Source of the DNA: Acidimicrobiia bacterium
Lineage (GTDB): Bacteria > Actinomycetota > Acidimicrobiia > IMCC26256 > JAOSJM01
Reading direction: 5' to 3'
Assembly: GCA_027494165.1 (NCBI GenBank)
Contig: JAOSJM010000005.1
Span: 1,302,001 to 1,366,000 of the forward strand
Length of the DNA stretch: 64,000 nucleotides
Part shown: positions 1 through 8,898 of the stretch, one piece after another
Numbering within the stretch: the stretch's first letter is position 1
Layout: the number at the start of each line of letters is the position of its first letter
Program-made: the position numbers and the translations under genes
The notes under the pieces: model-generated
Databases searched by the model: none
Told to the model about the DNA's origin: nothing
What the model saw: the letters and a program-made list of their open reading frames with translations, nothing else

Positions 1-296
1 ATCCCGACCTGCGGGTACGGGGCATCGTCGCCACCATGTTCGACCGTCGCACGCGCCACGGCCGCGAGGTGCTCGAGGACGTCCGGGGCCGCTACGGCCT
101 CCCCGTGCTCGAGCCCCCCATCCCGAAGTCCGTCCGCTTCGCCGAGGCCCCGGCGCGCGGCTGCACGGTCCTCGACCACGCCGGCGACGGGCCGGGAGCC
201 GACGCCTACCGATCGCTCGCGACCGCGCTCCACGCCGACCTGGGCGCCGGCGCCCCGGAAGCCCTGGGCGTGCTGAGGATCGTGCCCGAGCGATGA
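1..296 (+). CDS. parA: ParA/Soj-family ATPase, 3' end only
   Basis: The reading frame is already open at base 3 and runs to TGA at 296, so only about 97 C-terminal residues are present. The piece reads GIVATMFDRRTRH, then IPKSVRFAEAPARG, then GADAYRSLA. This is the usual end of chromosomal ParA/Soj P-loop ATPases, which act in chromosome partitioning and sit on the nucleoid. The Walker motifs lie outside the window. The stop overlaps the next start (ATGA). It could also be an orphan ParA of an scpAB-type locus; the missing upstream context would decide. Confidence 0.85.
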   Translation, partial: PDLRVRGIVATMFDRRTRHGREVLEDVRGRYGLPVLEPPIPKSVRFAEAPARGCTVLDHAGDGPGADAYRSLATALHADLGAGAPEALGVLRIVPER

Positions 297-616
297 ACGA
301 GCGCGACCCGCAGGGGAAGCGGGCGCTCTTCTCGGACGCCCCGATCCCCCCGGCGGCGGGGTCCGGGGTCCCGATCCCGCCCGGCCCCGGCCGCTCGCCG
401 GGGAAGGAGGCCCTGTACTCCACCGCCGTCCGGCGCCCCGGCACCGTCGTGCTGGAGTGCTCGTCGTGCCACGGCCGCACCCGGGTCGACGTGCTCGAGC
501 TGGCCCTGCGGCACCTCCCGGTCTGGCTCTGGATCCCCGGCCGTCGCTACTCGCGCCTGCTCCGCTGCCCCGCCTGCGAGCGCCGCACGTGGGTCCGGGT
601 GTCCTGGCTCGCCTGA
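293..616 (+). CDS. Small zinc-ribbon protein, function unknown
   Basis: A 107-residue protein whose ATG overlaps the parA stop by four bases, so the two are probably translationally coupled. The N-terminal half is Pro/Gly-rich and looks disordered. The C-terminal half has two Cys pairs, CSSC near residue 56 and CPAC near residue 91, spaced like a zinc ribbon. The hydrophobic stretch between them (LALRHLPVWLWIPG) is too short to be a sure membrane segment. I do not recognise the family. A nucleic-acid or protein docking role beside ParA is inference only. Confidence 0.65.
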   Translation: MNERDPQGKRALFSDAPIPPAAGSGVPIPPGPGRSPGKEALYSTAVRRPGTVVLECSSCHGRTRVDVLELALRHLPVWLWIPGRRYSRLLRCPACERRTWVRVSWLA

Positions 617-620
617 TCCC

Positions 621-800
621 CGGCGACCCGGGTGTCCCTACCGTCGCCCAGCGGGGGTGAGCACACCCGAGACCCCAACGAACGGCGACCCGGGTGTCCC
701 TGCCGTCGCCCAGCGGGGGTGAGCACACCCGAGACCCCGACCACCGGCCACCCGGGTGCCTCCACCGTCGCCCAGCGGGGGTGAGCACACCCGAGACCGC
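621..800 (+). repeat. Three tandem copies of a 62-bp unit
   Basis: Copies begin at 621, 683 and 745, so the period is 62. Copies 1 and 2 are nearly identical; copy 3 diverges at its start and end. Each unit carries GGGTGT about 27 bases before ACACCC, so each can fold as a hairpin. The array fills the gap between the convergent zinc-ribbon gene and purM, where it may serve as a transcription terminator. It has no spacer/repeat structure of a CRISPR array. Confidence 0.85.
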
Positions 801-813
801 GAGGGCCGTCGGG

Positions 814-1872
814 TCAGGCCCGGGCGAGGAAGACCTTCCCGTCGCCCTCACGCACCTCGCCCACGACCCAGGCGTGGTGCCCGGCCGCCCGGGCCAGGTC
901 CACGGCCTTCAACGCGTCCCGGGGGTGCACGACCGCGATCATGCCGAGACCCAGGTTGAACACCCGCTCCATCTCGCCGTCGGCCACATCCCCGGCCGCC
1001 TGCACCTCGGCGAAGATGCGGGGCTCCTCCCAGCTCCCGCGACGGACGACCGCGTCGCAGCGCTCGGGCAGCACCCGCTGGAGGTTCCCGGGGATCCCGC
1101 CGCCGGTCACGTGGGCGAAGGCGTGCACCTCGACGTGGCGGCGGAGCTGGAGCAGCGCCGGCGCGTAGATGCGGCTCGGCCGGAGCAGCTCCTCGGCCAG
1201 GGTGTGGCGAGCCCCGGGCCAGGCGGGCCCGTCGAGGCTCCGGCCCTCCCGCTCGAGCAGGGCCGCCCGGGCGAGCGAGTACCCGTTGCAGCGCAGGCCG
1301 GGGCTGGCCAGGCCCACGAGCCGGTCGCCCGGTCTCACGCCCGCCGGCAGGACCGCCGACCGCTCGACCACGCCGACGGCGAACCCGACCAGGTCGAACT
1401 CGCCGGGCTCCATGACCCCCGGGTGCTCCGACATCTCTCCGCCGAGGAGCGCGCACCCGGCCTGCCGGCAGCCGTCGGCCACCCCCGCGACGATGGCCTC
1501 GATCACGTCGGGCTCGAGCCGCCCGACCGAGACGTAGTCGAGGAAGAACAGGGGCTCCGCCCCCTGCACGGCGATGTCGTCGACCGACATGGCGACCAGG
1601 TCGACCCCGATCGTGTCGTACGTCCTCGCCAGCCGGGCGACGAGGGACTTCGTCCCCACGCCGTCGGTGGACGACACGAGCACCGGTTCCCGGTAGCGGG
1701 ACGGGTCGAAGCGGAACAGGCCCCCGAACCCGCCGATGTCGCCGACGACCTCGGGCCGGAAGGTGGAGCGGACGTGGTCCTTGATGCGCTCGACCGCGAT
1801 CTCGCCGGCGGCGATGTCGACTCCCGCCCTCCCGTAGGTGAGCGGTTCCGGGGTCCGGTCGCGTCGCGGCAT
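814..1872 (-). CDS. purM: Phosphoribosylformylglycinamidine cyclo-ligase (AIR synthase)
   Basis: PurM closes FGAM to AIR with ATP, the fifth step of purine synthesis in the cytoplasm. The 352-residue protein has the family's ATP/substrate motifs STDGVGTK near residue 70, GGEMSEHPG near 145 and TGGGIPGNLQR near 260. The start was taken at ATG 1872 (MPRRDRTPEPLTYGRAGV). A longer frame upstream exists only because it overlaps purF. The start lies four bases after the purF stop, so it is co-transcribed with purL-purF. The length matches the family. Confidence 0.96.
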   Translation of the reverse strand: MPRRDRTPEPLTYGRAGVDIAAGEIAVERIKDHVRSTFRPEVVGDIGGFGGLFRFDPSRYREPVLVSSTDGVGTKSLVARLARTYDTIGVDLVAMSVDDIAVQGAEPLFFLDYVSVGRLEPDVIEAIVAGVADGCRQAGCALLGGEMSEHPGVMEPGEFDLVGFAVGVVERSAVLPAGVRPGDRLVGLASPGLRCNGYSLARAALLEREGRSLDGPAWPGARHTLAEELLRPSRIYAPALLQLRRHVEVHAFAHVTGGGIPGNLQRVLPERCDAVVRRGSWEEPRIFAEVQAAGDVADGEMERVFNLGLGMIAVVHPRDALKAVDLARAAGHHAWVVGEVREGDGKVFLARA

Positions 1873-1876
1873 CGAC

Positions 1877-3421
1877 CTAGGCGCGCGCCGCGGGCTCGGC
1901 CTCGAGCACGTGCTTCGAGTCGATCTCGGGCACCGGGACGGGGTAGTCGCCCGAGAGGCAGGCCGTGCAGAACGAGCCGGGTCCGGCACCCGTGGCCGCG
2001 AGCAGGCGGTCGAGCTCGAGGTAGGCGAGGGAGTCGACGCCGAGGAAGCCGCGGATCTCCCCCACGGACATGTCGGCGGCGAGCAGCTCGGAGCGCCGGC
2101 CGGTGTCCATGCCGTAGAAGCAGGGCCAGCGGTACGGGGGCGAGGACACCCGGAAGTGGACCTCGGTGGCCCCCGCCTCGCGCAGCATGGCCACGACCTG
2201 GCGGGTCGTCGTCCCCCGCACGATGGAGTCGTCGACCACGACCAGCCGCTTGCCCCGGATGTTCTCGACGAGCGGGTTGAGCTTGAGCCGCACCCCGCGG
2301 CCCCGGAGGGACTGGCTGGGCTGGATGAACGTACGACCCACGTAGCGGTTCTTCACCAGACCGTCGCCGTAGGGGATCCCCGACGCGCGGGCGAAGCCCT
2401 GCGCGGCCGGGATGCCCGACTCCGGCACCGGCATCACCATGTCGGCCGCCACCGGCGCCTGGCGGGCCAGCTCCTCGCCCATCCGCTGCCGGGCCGCGTG
2501 GACGCTCTGCCCGTACAGCTCGCTGTCGGGTCGGGCGAAGTACACGAACTCGAACAGGCACAGCCGGGGCGACGGATCACCGAAGCGCCGGGAACGCACG
2601 CCCGAGGCGTCGATGACGATCATCTCCCCGGGCTCGACGTCGCGGACGTGGTGCGCCCCCACGATGTCGAGGGCCGCCGTCTCGCTGGCCACGACGAACC
2701 CGCCCTCGGTACGGCCGAGCACGAGCGGCCGGAAACCGTGCGGGTCGCGCACGCCGATGAGGTGTGCCTCGTCCATGAGCACGAAGGAGAAGGCTCCGGC
2801 CAGGCGGGGCAGCACCCGCTCGAGCGCGACCTCGAGATCCCGGCCGTCGGAGCGGGGATGCTCGGCGTACTCCCGGGCCAGCAGCTCGGCCACGAGGTCC
2901 GAGTCGGTCGTCGAGTCGCCCGCGTCGCCGACCACCCCCATCCCGGGGAGCATCCCGAGGTCGTCGGCGAGCGCCGCCGTGTTCGTGAGGTTGCCGTTGT
3001 GGCCGAGCGCGAAGCCGGCTTCGGCCACCGACCGGTACAGGGGCTGCGCGTTGCGCCAGCTGCTGCAGCCGGTCGTGGAGTACCGGACGTGGCCGATGGC
3101 GAGATGGCCCTGGAGCGGGGCGAGCCGCCGCTCGTCGAACACCTGGGCCACCAGGCCCATGTCCTTGACGACGGTGATCGTCTCGCCGTCGCTCACCGCG
3201 ATCCCGGCCGACTCCTGCCCGCGGTGCTGCAGGGCGTAGAGCCCCAGGTAGGTGAGGTCGGCCACCGGGTGCCCGGGGGCGTAGACGCCGAAGACGCCGC
3301 AAGCTTCACCGATGTGGGTGTCCAACGAACGCAGTATCGCACGCTCCGCCGGGGAACCCGACACCCGCCTCGCGCGCGATCCGCGGCCTCGAGGTCTCGG
3401 AAAGCGGTGGGGCCCGCGCAC
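1877..3421 (-). CDS. purF: Amidophosphoribosyltransferase
   Basis: PurF makes phosphoribosylamine from PRPP and glutamine, the committed step of purine synthesis. The N-terminal nucleophile cysteine is the C of EACGVFGVYAPG (codon at 3301-3299), so about 40 residues must be cleaved off as a propeptide. The glutaminase part has LQHRGQESAGIA and HNGNLTN. The transferase part has the PRPP loop VVVDDSIVRGTTTRQ. The GTG at 3421 has a GAGG nine bases upstream and lies 16 bases after the purL stop. A TTG at 3325 would be an alternative start much nearer the cysteine. Confidence 0.95.
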   Translation of the reverse strand: MRGPHRFPRPRGRGSRARRVSGSPAERAILRSLDTHIGEACGVFGVYAPGHPVADLTYLGLYALQHRGQESAGIAVSDGETITVVKDMGLVAQVFDERRLAPLQGHLAIGHVRYSTTGCSSWRNAQPLYRSVAEAGFALGHNGNLTNTAALADDLGMLPGMGVVGDAGDSTTDSDLVAELLAREYAEHPRSDGRDLEVALERVLPRLAGAFSFVLMDEAHLIGVRDPHGFRPLVLGRTEGGFVVASETAALDIVGAHHVRDVEPGEMIVIDASGVRSRRFGDPSPRLCLFEFVYFARPDSELYGQSVHAARQRMGEELARQAPVAADMVMPVPESGIPAAQGFARASGIPYGDGLVKNRYVGRTFIQPSQSLRGRGVRLKLNPLVENIRGKRLVVVDDSIVRGTTTRQVVAMLREAGATEVHFRVSSPPYRWPCFYGMDTGRRSELLAADMSVGEIRGFLGVDSLAYLELDRLLAATGAGPGSFCTACLSGDYPVPVPEIDSKHVLEAEPAARA

Positions 3422-3436
3422 GGGCGGCCCTCGCGC

Positions 3437-5770
3437 TCAGGTCGCCGTGACCGTCGCCCCGGGGGCGCCCATGGCGGTCGGGATCGCGTCGCACCAGGCC
3501 CTGGAGACCTCGGCGAGGTCGACGTCGACCGCCCCGTCGACCACGAGCCGGTCACCGCCGGCTTCGCCCACCGCCGCGGCGGGGACCCCCGCCACCGCCG
3601 CCCGGGCCAGCACCTCCTCCACCCGGCCCGGCGCCACGCCCAGCACGACCCGGGACGCCGACTCGGAGAACAGCGTGATGGCGGGTGGGGACGGGGGCCC
3701 GTCCACCGGCAGGGCCGACGGGTCGATCCGGAACCCGGTGCCGCCCTCGATCGCCATCTCGGCGAGGGTCACGGCGAGGCCTCCGTCCGCGCAGTCGTGC
3801 ACGCCGGCGACGAGCCGCTCGTCCACCAGCCCCCGGACGAGCTCGTGGAGCGCCGCCGCGGCGCCGAGGTCGGCGAGCGGGGGCCGGCCGCCCCGCAGGG
3901 CGTGGACGACCGCGGCCCACTCCGAGCCACCCAGCTCGGGCCGGGTGATCCCCAGCACGACGACGTGCTGGCCCGATCCGAGGCGCGCCGGGGGCGGCGG
4001 GTCGGCGAGGTCCTCGACGAGGCCGAGCACCGCGACGACCGGCGTGGGGTCGATGTCGACCCCACGGGACTCGTTGTAGAAGCTGACGTTGCCGCCGATC
4101 ACCGGAATCCCCAGGGCCTCACAGGCCTCGGCCACCCCCTCCACGACCTCGGCGAACTGCCACATGACCTCCGGGTGCTCGGGGTTGCCGAAGTTCAGGC
4201 AGTTGACGAGGGCCAGCGGCCGTGCCCCGGCGGTGGCCACGTTGCGGGCGGCCTCGAGGACGGCGAGCCGGCCCCCCGGACGCGGGTCGAGGAGGCAGAA
4301 GCGGGCCTTCCCGTCGGTGGACAGGGCCAGGGCCCGCCGGGTCCCCTTCAGGCGCAGGACCGCGGCGTCGGCGCCGGGGCCGGCCACGGTGTTGAGGAAG
4401 AGCTGGTGGTCGTACTGGCGCCACACCCAGGTCTTGGCCGCGACCGTGGGCGTGGCCAGGAGCGCGAGGAGCTCGCCCGACACGTCGGTCCCCGCGGGAA
4501 AGCGCTGCGCCAGGACCGGACCGGGGTCGGCGGCCTGGAGCGCGTCCTGGCCGGCCGGCCGGGCCACGGGCCTCCGGTACACGGGACCCTCCCCGAGGCT
4601 CTCGGCCGGGACGTCGGCGACCGGCTCGCGGTCCGACGACACCGGCGGCGGCGCCTCGCCGAGCGGAGGCGGCGGGTTCTCCCCGGGCACGCCGAGCGCG
4701 TCGAAGCGTCCCTCGTACACCCGGAAGCGGCCGGTGTCGTTGACCTGGCCGACCACGCCGGCCCGGACCTCCCACCGCTCGCACAGGGCCAGGACCTCGT
4801 CGAGGTCGGCGGGGCGGACGATGGCGAGCATGCGCTCCTGGCTCTCGGACGTCATCACCTCGACCGCGTTCATCCCGGGCTCGCGCCGGGCCACCCGGGC
4901 CACGTCGACGTCCATCCCGGCGCCCCCCTTGGCGGCCGTCTCCGACGCCGCGCACGACAGCCCGGCCGCCCCGAGATCCTGCACGCCGACCGCCAGGCCC
5001 GCGTCGAGGAGGGCCAGGCACGCCTCGATGAGCTTCTTCTCCTCGAAGGGGTCGCCCACCTGGACCGACGGGCGCTTCTCCTCGGCTCCCTCCTCGAAGC
5101 CCGCCGAGGCGAGCACGCTGGCCCCTCCGATCCCGTCACGGCCGGTCGAGGAGCCGAGCAGCACGGCGAGGTTGCCGGGCCCCTCGGCCCGGGCCAGCAC
5201 CAGCCGTTCCCTCGGCAGCACGCCGAGGCAGAGGACGTTGACGAGCGGGTTCTCGCGGTAGCAGTCGTCGAAGACGGCCTCGCCCCCGAGCGTGGGGACG
5301 CCGACCGCGTTGCCGTATCCGCTGATGCCCGAGACGACGCCCTCGAAGAGGTACCGCGTGCGGGCGTCGGAGAGGGTCCCGAAGCGCAAGGGGTCCATGA
5401 GCGCGATCGGCCGGGCCCCCATGGAGAAGACGTCGCGGATGATGCCGCCGACACCCGTGGCTGCCCCCTGGTAGGGCTCGATGGCCGAGGGGTGGTTGTG
5501 GCTCTCGATCCGCACCGCCACCGCCAGGCCCTCACCCACGTCGACGACCCCGGCCCCCTCGCCGGGGCCGACGAGCACCCACGGGGCCTCGGTCGGGAAG
5601 CGGCGGAGGTGCACCCGCGACGACTTGTAGGAGCAGTGCTCGGACCACATCACCGCGTACATGGCCAGCTCGAGCTCGCTCGGGCCCCGGCCCAGGAGCG
5701 CCACGACCCGGTCGAGCTCGTCGTCGGTCAGGCCGAGCTTGCGGTGCAGGGGCTCGTTCGAGGGCGCCAC
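3437..5770 (-). CDS. purL: Phosphoribosylformylglycinamidine synthase subunit PurL
   Basis: This is the small-type PurL (777 residues) that works with separate PurQ (glutaminase) and PurS subunits to turn FGAR into FGAM. Both partners are encoded at 7.0-8.0 kb. Visible motifs are [34 protein letters not shown] and GGEAVFDD, typical of the ATP-binding half; a related second half follows. GTG 5770 was chosen because [18 protein letters not shown] matches the usual N-terminus. TAGGCT ends seven bases upstream of it, consistent with a leaderless message. It leads the purL-purF-purM unit. Confidence 0.95.
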   Translation of the reverse strand: MAPSNEPLHRKLGLTDDELDRVVALLGRGPSELELAMYAVMWSEHCSYKSSRVHLRRFPTEAPWVLVGPGEGAGVVDVGEGLAVAVRIESHNHPSAIEPYQGAATGVGGIIRDVFSMGARPIALMDPLRFGTLSDARTRYLFEGVVSGISGYGNAVGVPTLGGEAVFDDCYRENPLVNVLCLGVLPRERLVLARAEGPGNLAVLLGSSTGRDGIGGASVLASAGFEEGAEEKRPSVQVGDPFEEKKLIEACLALLDAGLAVGVQDLGAAGLSCAASETAAKGGAGMDVDVARVARREPGMNAVEVMTSESQERMLAIVRPADLDEVLALCERWEVRAGVVGQVNDTGRFRVYEGRFDALGVPGENPPPPLGEAPPPVSSDREPVADVPAESLGEGPVYRRPVARPAGQDALQAADPGPVLAQRFPAGTDVSGELLALLATPTVAAKTWVWRQYDHQLFLNTVAGPGADAAVLRLKGTRRALALSTDGKARFCLLDPRPGGRLAVLEAARNVATAGARPLALVNCLNFGNPEHPEVMWQFAEVVEGVAEACEALGIPVIGGNVSFYNESRGVDIDPTPVVAVLGLVEDLADPPPPARLGSGQHVVVLGITRPELGGSEWAAVVHALRGGRPPLADLGAAAALHELVRGLVDERLVAGVHDCADGGLAVTLAEMAIEGGTGFRIDPSALPVDGPPSPPAITLFSESASRVVLGVAPGRVEEVLARAAVAGVPAAAVGEAGGDRLVVDGAVDVDLAEVSRAWCDAIPTAMGAPGATVTAT

Positions 5771-5982
5771 GGCGACGAGCCTAATTGGCGGCCCTGTCCC
5801 GGCACGGATGGTCGTCGCGCCCTCCGCGTGCCCGCTCGGCCCGGGGTACCTCACGTCGACTTCCGATACCCCAGTACCGGCATCTCTCGCGGCTGACATG
5901 CCCGGAAGCCGTGTGGTGTGATAGAAAGAAACGGTCGATTCACACTCCTCTATGCACATCGGGCGATGCGAGGGAGCTGACC
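5771..5982. promoter_or_regulatory. Divergent promoter region, purL / 138-aa gene
   Basis: These 212 bases separate two divergent genes and are less GC-rich than the rest of the locus. On the purL side TAGGCT (TANNNT form) ends seven bases before the GTG. On the other side the AT-richer stretch around 5923-5955 is the likely promoter, followed by the ribosome site GAGGGAG. No purine riboswitch or PurR palindrome could be recognised. Confidence 0.45.
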
Positions 5983-6399
5983 ATGGCGCAAGCGCGCAAG
6001 CAGGGCACGATGACCGCGGCACACAAGCAGGCCCTGGCCGAGGGCCGGGAGCAGAGCCGGGTCGTCCGGAGGTACCTGGAGGCGCTGCAGCGCCACCGTC
6101 CCCGCCGGGGCCGGAAGCGGGCCCCCGACTCGATCCGCAAGCGGCTCGCCGCCATCGACGCCAGCCTGGCCGGCGACGTCGCACCCCTCAAGGAGCTCCA
6201 GCTCCGTCAGGAGCGCATGGACCTGCAGGCCGAGCTGGCCAACCTCGACGCCAAGGCCGATCTGGCCGACCTGGAGAAGGGCTTCGTCAAGGTGGCCAAG
6301 GGGTACGCCCAGCGCAAGGGCATCTCGTATGCCGCCTGGCGCGAGCTCGGTGTCCCGGCCGAGGTGTTGAGCCGAGCCGGTATCGGCCGTAGCTCCTGA
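5983..6399 (+). CDS. Basic, helix-rich protein of unknown function
   Basis: A 138-residue protein starting at ATG 5983 behind GGGAG. The first 60 residues are strongly basic ([18 protein letters not shown]). Residues 65-105 are Leu/Glu/Ala-rich with heptad-like spacing, suggesting a coiled coil. The end reads [17 protein letters not shown], which resembles a small DNA-binding helical tail. It stands alone on the plus strand inside the purine locus and ends at a strong hairpin. A nucleoid-associated role is a guess from charge and length; I do not recognise the family. Confidence 0.75.
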   Translation: MAQARKQGTMTAAHKQALAEGREQSRVVRRYLEALQRHRPRRGRKRAPDSIRKRLAAIDASLAGDVAPLKELQLRQERMDLQAELANLDAKADLADLEKGFVKVAKGYAQRKGISYAAWRELGVPAEVLSRAGIGRSS

Positions 6400-6426
6400 C
6401 GGCTTCCTGAGGGAACCCGGTAGATC

Positions 6427-6456
6427 CGGAGGAGCGTCCGGAGCGACGCTCCTCCG
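6427..6456. terminator. 12-bp-stem hairpin between convergent genes
   Basis: CGGAGGAGCGTC and its exact complement flank a six-base loop, with no T-run. It sits between the stops of the 138-residue gene (plus) and pyrE (minus), so it can end transcription from both sides. Confidence 0.85.
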
Positions 6457-6461
6457 ACCGG

Positions 6462-7010
6462 TCACGGGTCGGCGGTGAACCCCAAATCGGCCGGGGCCAG
6501 CACCGGGAAGTACGGGACGCCGCGGCCGGCGAGCACCTCCGCGAGCTCGTCGCCCCGGTCGAGGAGGCAGCTCGCCCCCACCACCGTGGCCCCGAAGCGC
6601 CCGACCGCGTCGAGCACCGTGACGAGCGAACCCCCGCTCGTCACGGTGTCCTCGACCACGAGCACGCGGTCTCCCGGCCGCAGCGGGCCGGCGATGAGAC
6701 CCTCGACCCCGTGACCCTTCGGCTCCTTGCGCACCGCGAACGCCCGGCAACCCGTGACGAGCGCCACCGCCACGGCCACCGGGTCCGCCCCGATGGCGAG
6801 GCCGCCGACGGCGTCGAACTCGAGCCCGCCCGCGGCGTCGAGGGCCTCCACGACCGCCCGGCCCACCAGCTCGACGCAGTCGCCGCGGAACGTCACCTGG
6901 CGACCGTCGACGTACCACGTCGACCGCCGGCCCGAGGCGAGCACGAAGTCCCCGGTCCGCAGCGCGTACTCCCGGAGCGCGCCGGCCAGCTCGGCCTGGG
7001 CCGGCCTCAT
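6462..7010 (-). CDS. pyrE: Orotate phosphoribosyltransferase
   Basis: PyrE transfers phosphoribose from PRPP to orotate, giving OMP in pyrimidine synthesis. The 182-residue protein has the PRPP loop VLVVEDTVTSGGS near residue 118 and the N-terminal ALRTGDFVLASGRRSTWYVD typical of the family. Its ATG (7010) overlaps the purQ stop by four bases, tying pyrimidine synthesis to the purS-purQ unit. Both pathways draw on PRPP. Confidence 0.93.
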   Translation of the reverse strand: MRPAQAELAGALREYALRTGDFVLASGRRSTWYVDGRQVTFRGDCVELVGRAVVEALDAAGGLEFDAVGGLAIGADPVAVAVALVTGCRAFAVRKEPKGHGVEGLIAGPLRPGDRVLVVEDTVTSGGSLVTVLDAVGRFGATVVGASCLLDRGDELAEVLAGRGVPYFPVLAPADLGFTADP

Positions 7011-7714
7011 CGGCCGACAGCGGCCGGACCCGGAGCCGCCCCGGCCCACTCCGAGGCGGCGGCCAGGAGCGAGGCGAGCAGCACGCGCCCGTCGTCGCTG
7101 CCCAGGATCGCCTCGGACGCCCGCTCGGGATGCGGCATCAGACCCACGACGTTGCGCCCCTCGCTGCAGATGCCGGCGACGTCGTCGAGGCTGCCGTTGG
7201 GGTTCTGGACGTAGCGCAGGACGACCCGGTCCTCGGCCCGGAGGCGGTCGAGGGTCTCCGTGTCGCAGGTGAAGTTGCCCTCGAAGTGGTTGACGGGGAT
7301 CGCCAGCACGTCGCCCGGGCGGGCCCGGCTCGTGAGCACGGTCTCGGTGGTCTCGATCCGGACCTCGACCGTCTCGCAGAGGAACTTCAGGCCGGCGTTC
7401 TTCTGCAGGGCCCCGGGGAGGAGCCCGGCCTCGGTGAGGACCTGGAAGCCGTTGCAGACCCCCACGACCGGTCCGCCGTCCGCGGCGAACGCCGCTACCG
7501 CGTCCATGACCGGCGAGAAGCGGGCGATAGCCCCCGTGCGGAGGTAGTCGCCGTGGGCGAACCCTCCCGGGATCACCACCGCGTCGACACCGGCCACGGT
7601 GCGGTCGCCGTGCCACAGCAGCTCGGCCGAGCCGCCGAGACGCTCGACGGCCCAGACCACGTCGTGCTCGCAGTTGGTCCCCGGGAACAGCACGACCCCG
7701 ACCCGGGCGGTCAC
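7007..7714 (-). CDS. purQ: Phosphoribosylformylglycinamidine synthase, glutaminase subunit PurQ
   Basis: A class I glutamine amidotransferase of 235 residues that supplies ammonia to PurL. Seen: FPGTNCEHD at the N-terminus, the nucleophile Cys in GVCNGFQVL, NHFEGNF, and the catalytic His in LMPHPERA. The GTG start at 7714 overlaps the purS stop (GTGA); the longer frame upstream runs through purS and is not used. The purQ stop overlaps the pyrE start. Confidence 0.95.
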   Translation of the reverse strand: MTARVGVVLFPGTNCEHDVVWAVERLGGSAELLWHGDRTVAGVDAVVIPGGFAHGDYLRTGAIARFSPVMDAVAAFAADGGPVVGVCNGFQVLTEAGLLPGALQKNAGLKFLCETVEVRIETTETVLTSRARPGDVLAIPVNHFEGNFTCDTETLDRLRAEDRVVLRYVQNPNGSLDDVAGICSEGRNVVGLMPHPERASEAILGSDDGRVLLASLLAAASEWAGAAPGPAAVGR

Positions 7715-7977
7715 GAGCCCTCCGCGACGGGAGGAGCGAGCTCGATCGAGAAGGCCTCGATCACCGGGTTGGCCAGCAGCCGCCGGCACATCTCGTCGAC
7801 CTGGGCCCGAGCCGTCGCCTCGTCGGCCGCGTCGACCACGAGCCGGATGCTCTTGCCCACCCGGACCCGGGACACGTTGTGGTACCCGAGGGCCGGGAGG
7901 GCCCGCTCCACCTCGGCTCCCTCGGGGTCGAGGATGCCGGGCCGGTGCGTGATCTCGATGCGCGCCTCGTACGCCAT
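7711..7977 (-). CDS. purS: Phosphoribosylformylglycinamidine synthase subunit PurS
   Basis: An 88-residue protein of the PurS fold that bridges PurL and PurQ. ITHRPGILDPEGAEVERAL and the YHNVSRVRVGKSIRL strand are the conserved parts. Its stop overlaps the purQ GTG. It lies 37 bases after the purC stop, so purB-purC-purS-purQ-pyrE can form one transcript. Confidence 0.94.
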   Translation of the reverse strand: MAYEARIEITHRPGILDPEGAEVERALPALGYHNVSRVRVGKSIRLVVDAADEATARAQVDEMCRRLLANPVIEAFSIELAPPVAEGS

Positions 7978-8014
7978 GCGACCTCCGGGCGGCGCGACGG
8001 CCGCCCCGCCGATC

Positions 8015-8898
8015 CTAACCCTGCGCCCCGAACCACTCGTCGAAGCCGTTCCCGGTCACGAGCTCGTAGGCCTCGACGTAGCGGGAGCGCGTGCCCTCGA
8101 CCACCTCGGCGGGGAGGCGGGGCGCCGGGGGCGGTGGTCCCAACCGGTCGAGTCGAGGTAGTCGCGGACGAACTGCTTGTCGAACGACGGCGGCGAGCTG
8201 CCCGGCCGGACCTCCTCGGCGGGCCAGTAGCGGGAGGAGTCGGGCGTGAGCAGCTCGTCGATGACGAGCTGCCGGTCGTCGATCTCGCCGAACTCGAGCT
8301 TGGTGTCGGCGAGGACCAGCCCCCGGGACTCGGCGTGACCGGCCCCGAAGCGGTAGAGGCGCAGCGAGGCCTCGGCCAGCTGCTCGAAGCGCTCCTCGCC
8401 GACGAGCGCCACGGCCTCGGCGCGGGTCAGGGGCTGGTCGTGCCCCTGCTCGGCCTTCGTCGTCGGGGTGAAGAGCGGCTCGGGCAGCCGCTCCGACTCC
8501 CGCAGCCCCTCGGGGAGGCGCTCCCCGTGGACGGTGCCGCGCTCCCGGTACTCGCGCCAGGCCGAGCCGGCCAGGTACCCGCGCACCACGCACTCCATCC
8601 GGACGGGTCGGGCCGCCCTCACGAGCATGGCCCGCCCGGCGACCTCGGGACCGGCGGTCTCGGGTAGGTCCGTCGGGTCGGCCGACACGAGGTGGTTGGG
8701 GACGAGGTGCTCCGTGCGCTCGAACCACCACACCGAGAGCCCCGTGAGCACCCGACCCTTGTCGGGGATGGGGTCGTCGAGGACGACGTCGAAAGCCGAG
8801 ATCCGGTCGGTCGCGACGATGAGGAGCCGGTCGTGGCCGACCTCGTAGAGCTCCCGGACCTTGCCCGAGCAGAGATGGGGCAGCCCGACGGGGCTCAC
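8015..8898 (-). CDS. purC: SAICAR synthetase, reading frame broken by an apparent 1-base indel
   Basis: PurC joins CAIR and aspartate to give SAICAR. The N-terminal 250 residues ([35 protein letters not shown]) are in one frame from GTG 8898, which overlaps the purB stop. After DSTGW near base 8135 the frame ends in nonsense. The expected tail ([20 protein letters not shown], then the stop at 8015) continues in the next frame. Restoring one base in the C/G-rich CACCGCCCCCGG region joins them at the normal family length. This is most likely a sequencing indel, since the gene is needed for purine synthesis. Confidence 0.88.

Noticed and set aside
621..800. CRISPR-like array
   Set aside because: Units are tandem with no unique spacers and no cas genes are in the window.
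1838..5896. A 1352-codon open frame on the plus strand
   Set aside because: It is antisense to purM, purF and purL and has low-complexity, Arg/Gly/Pro-rich translation typical of GC-rich shadow frames.
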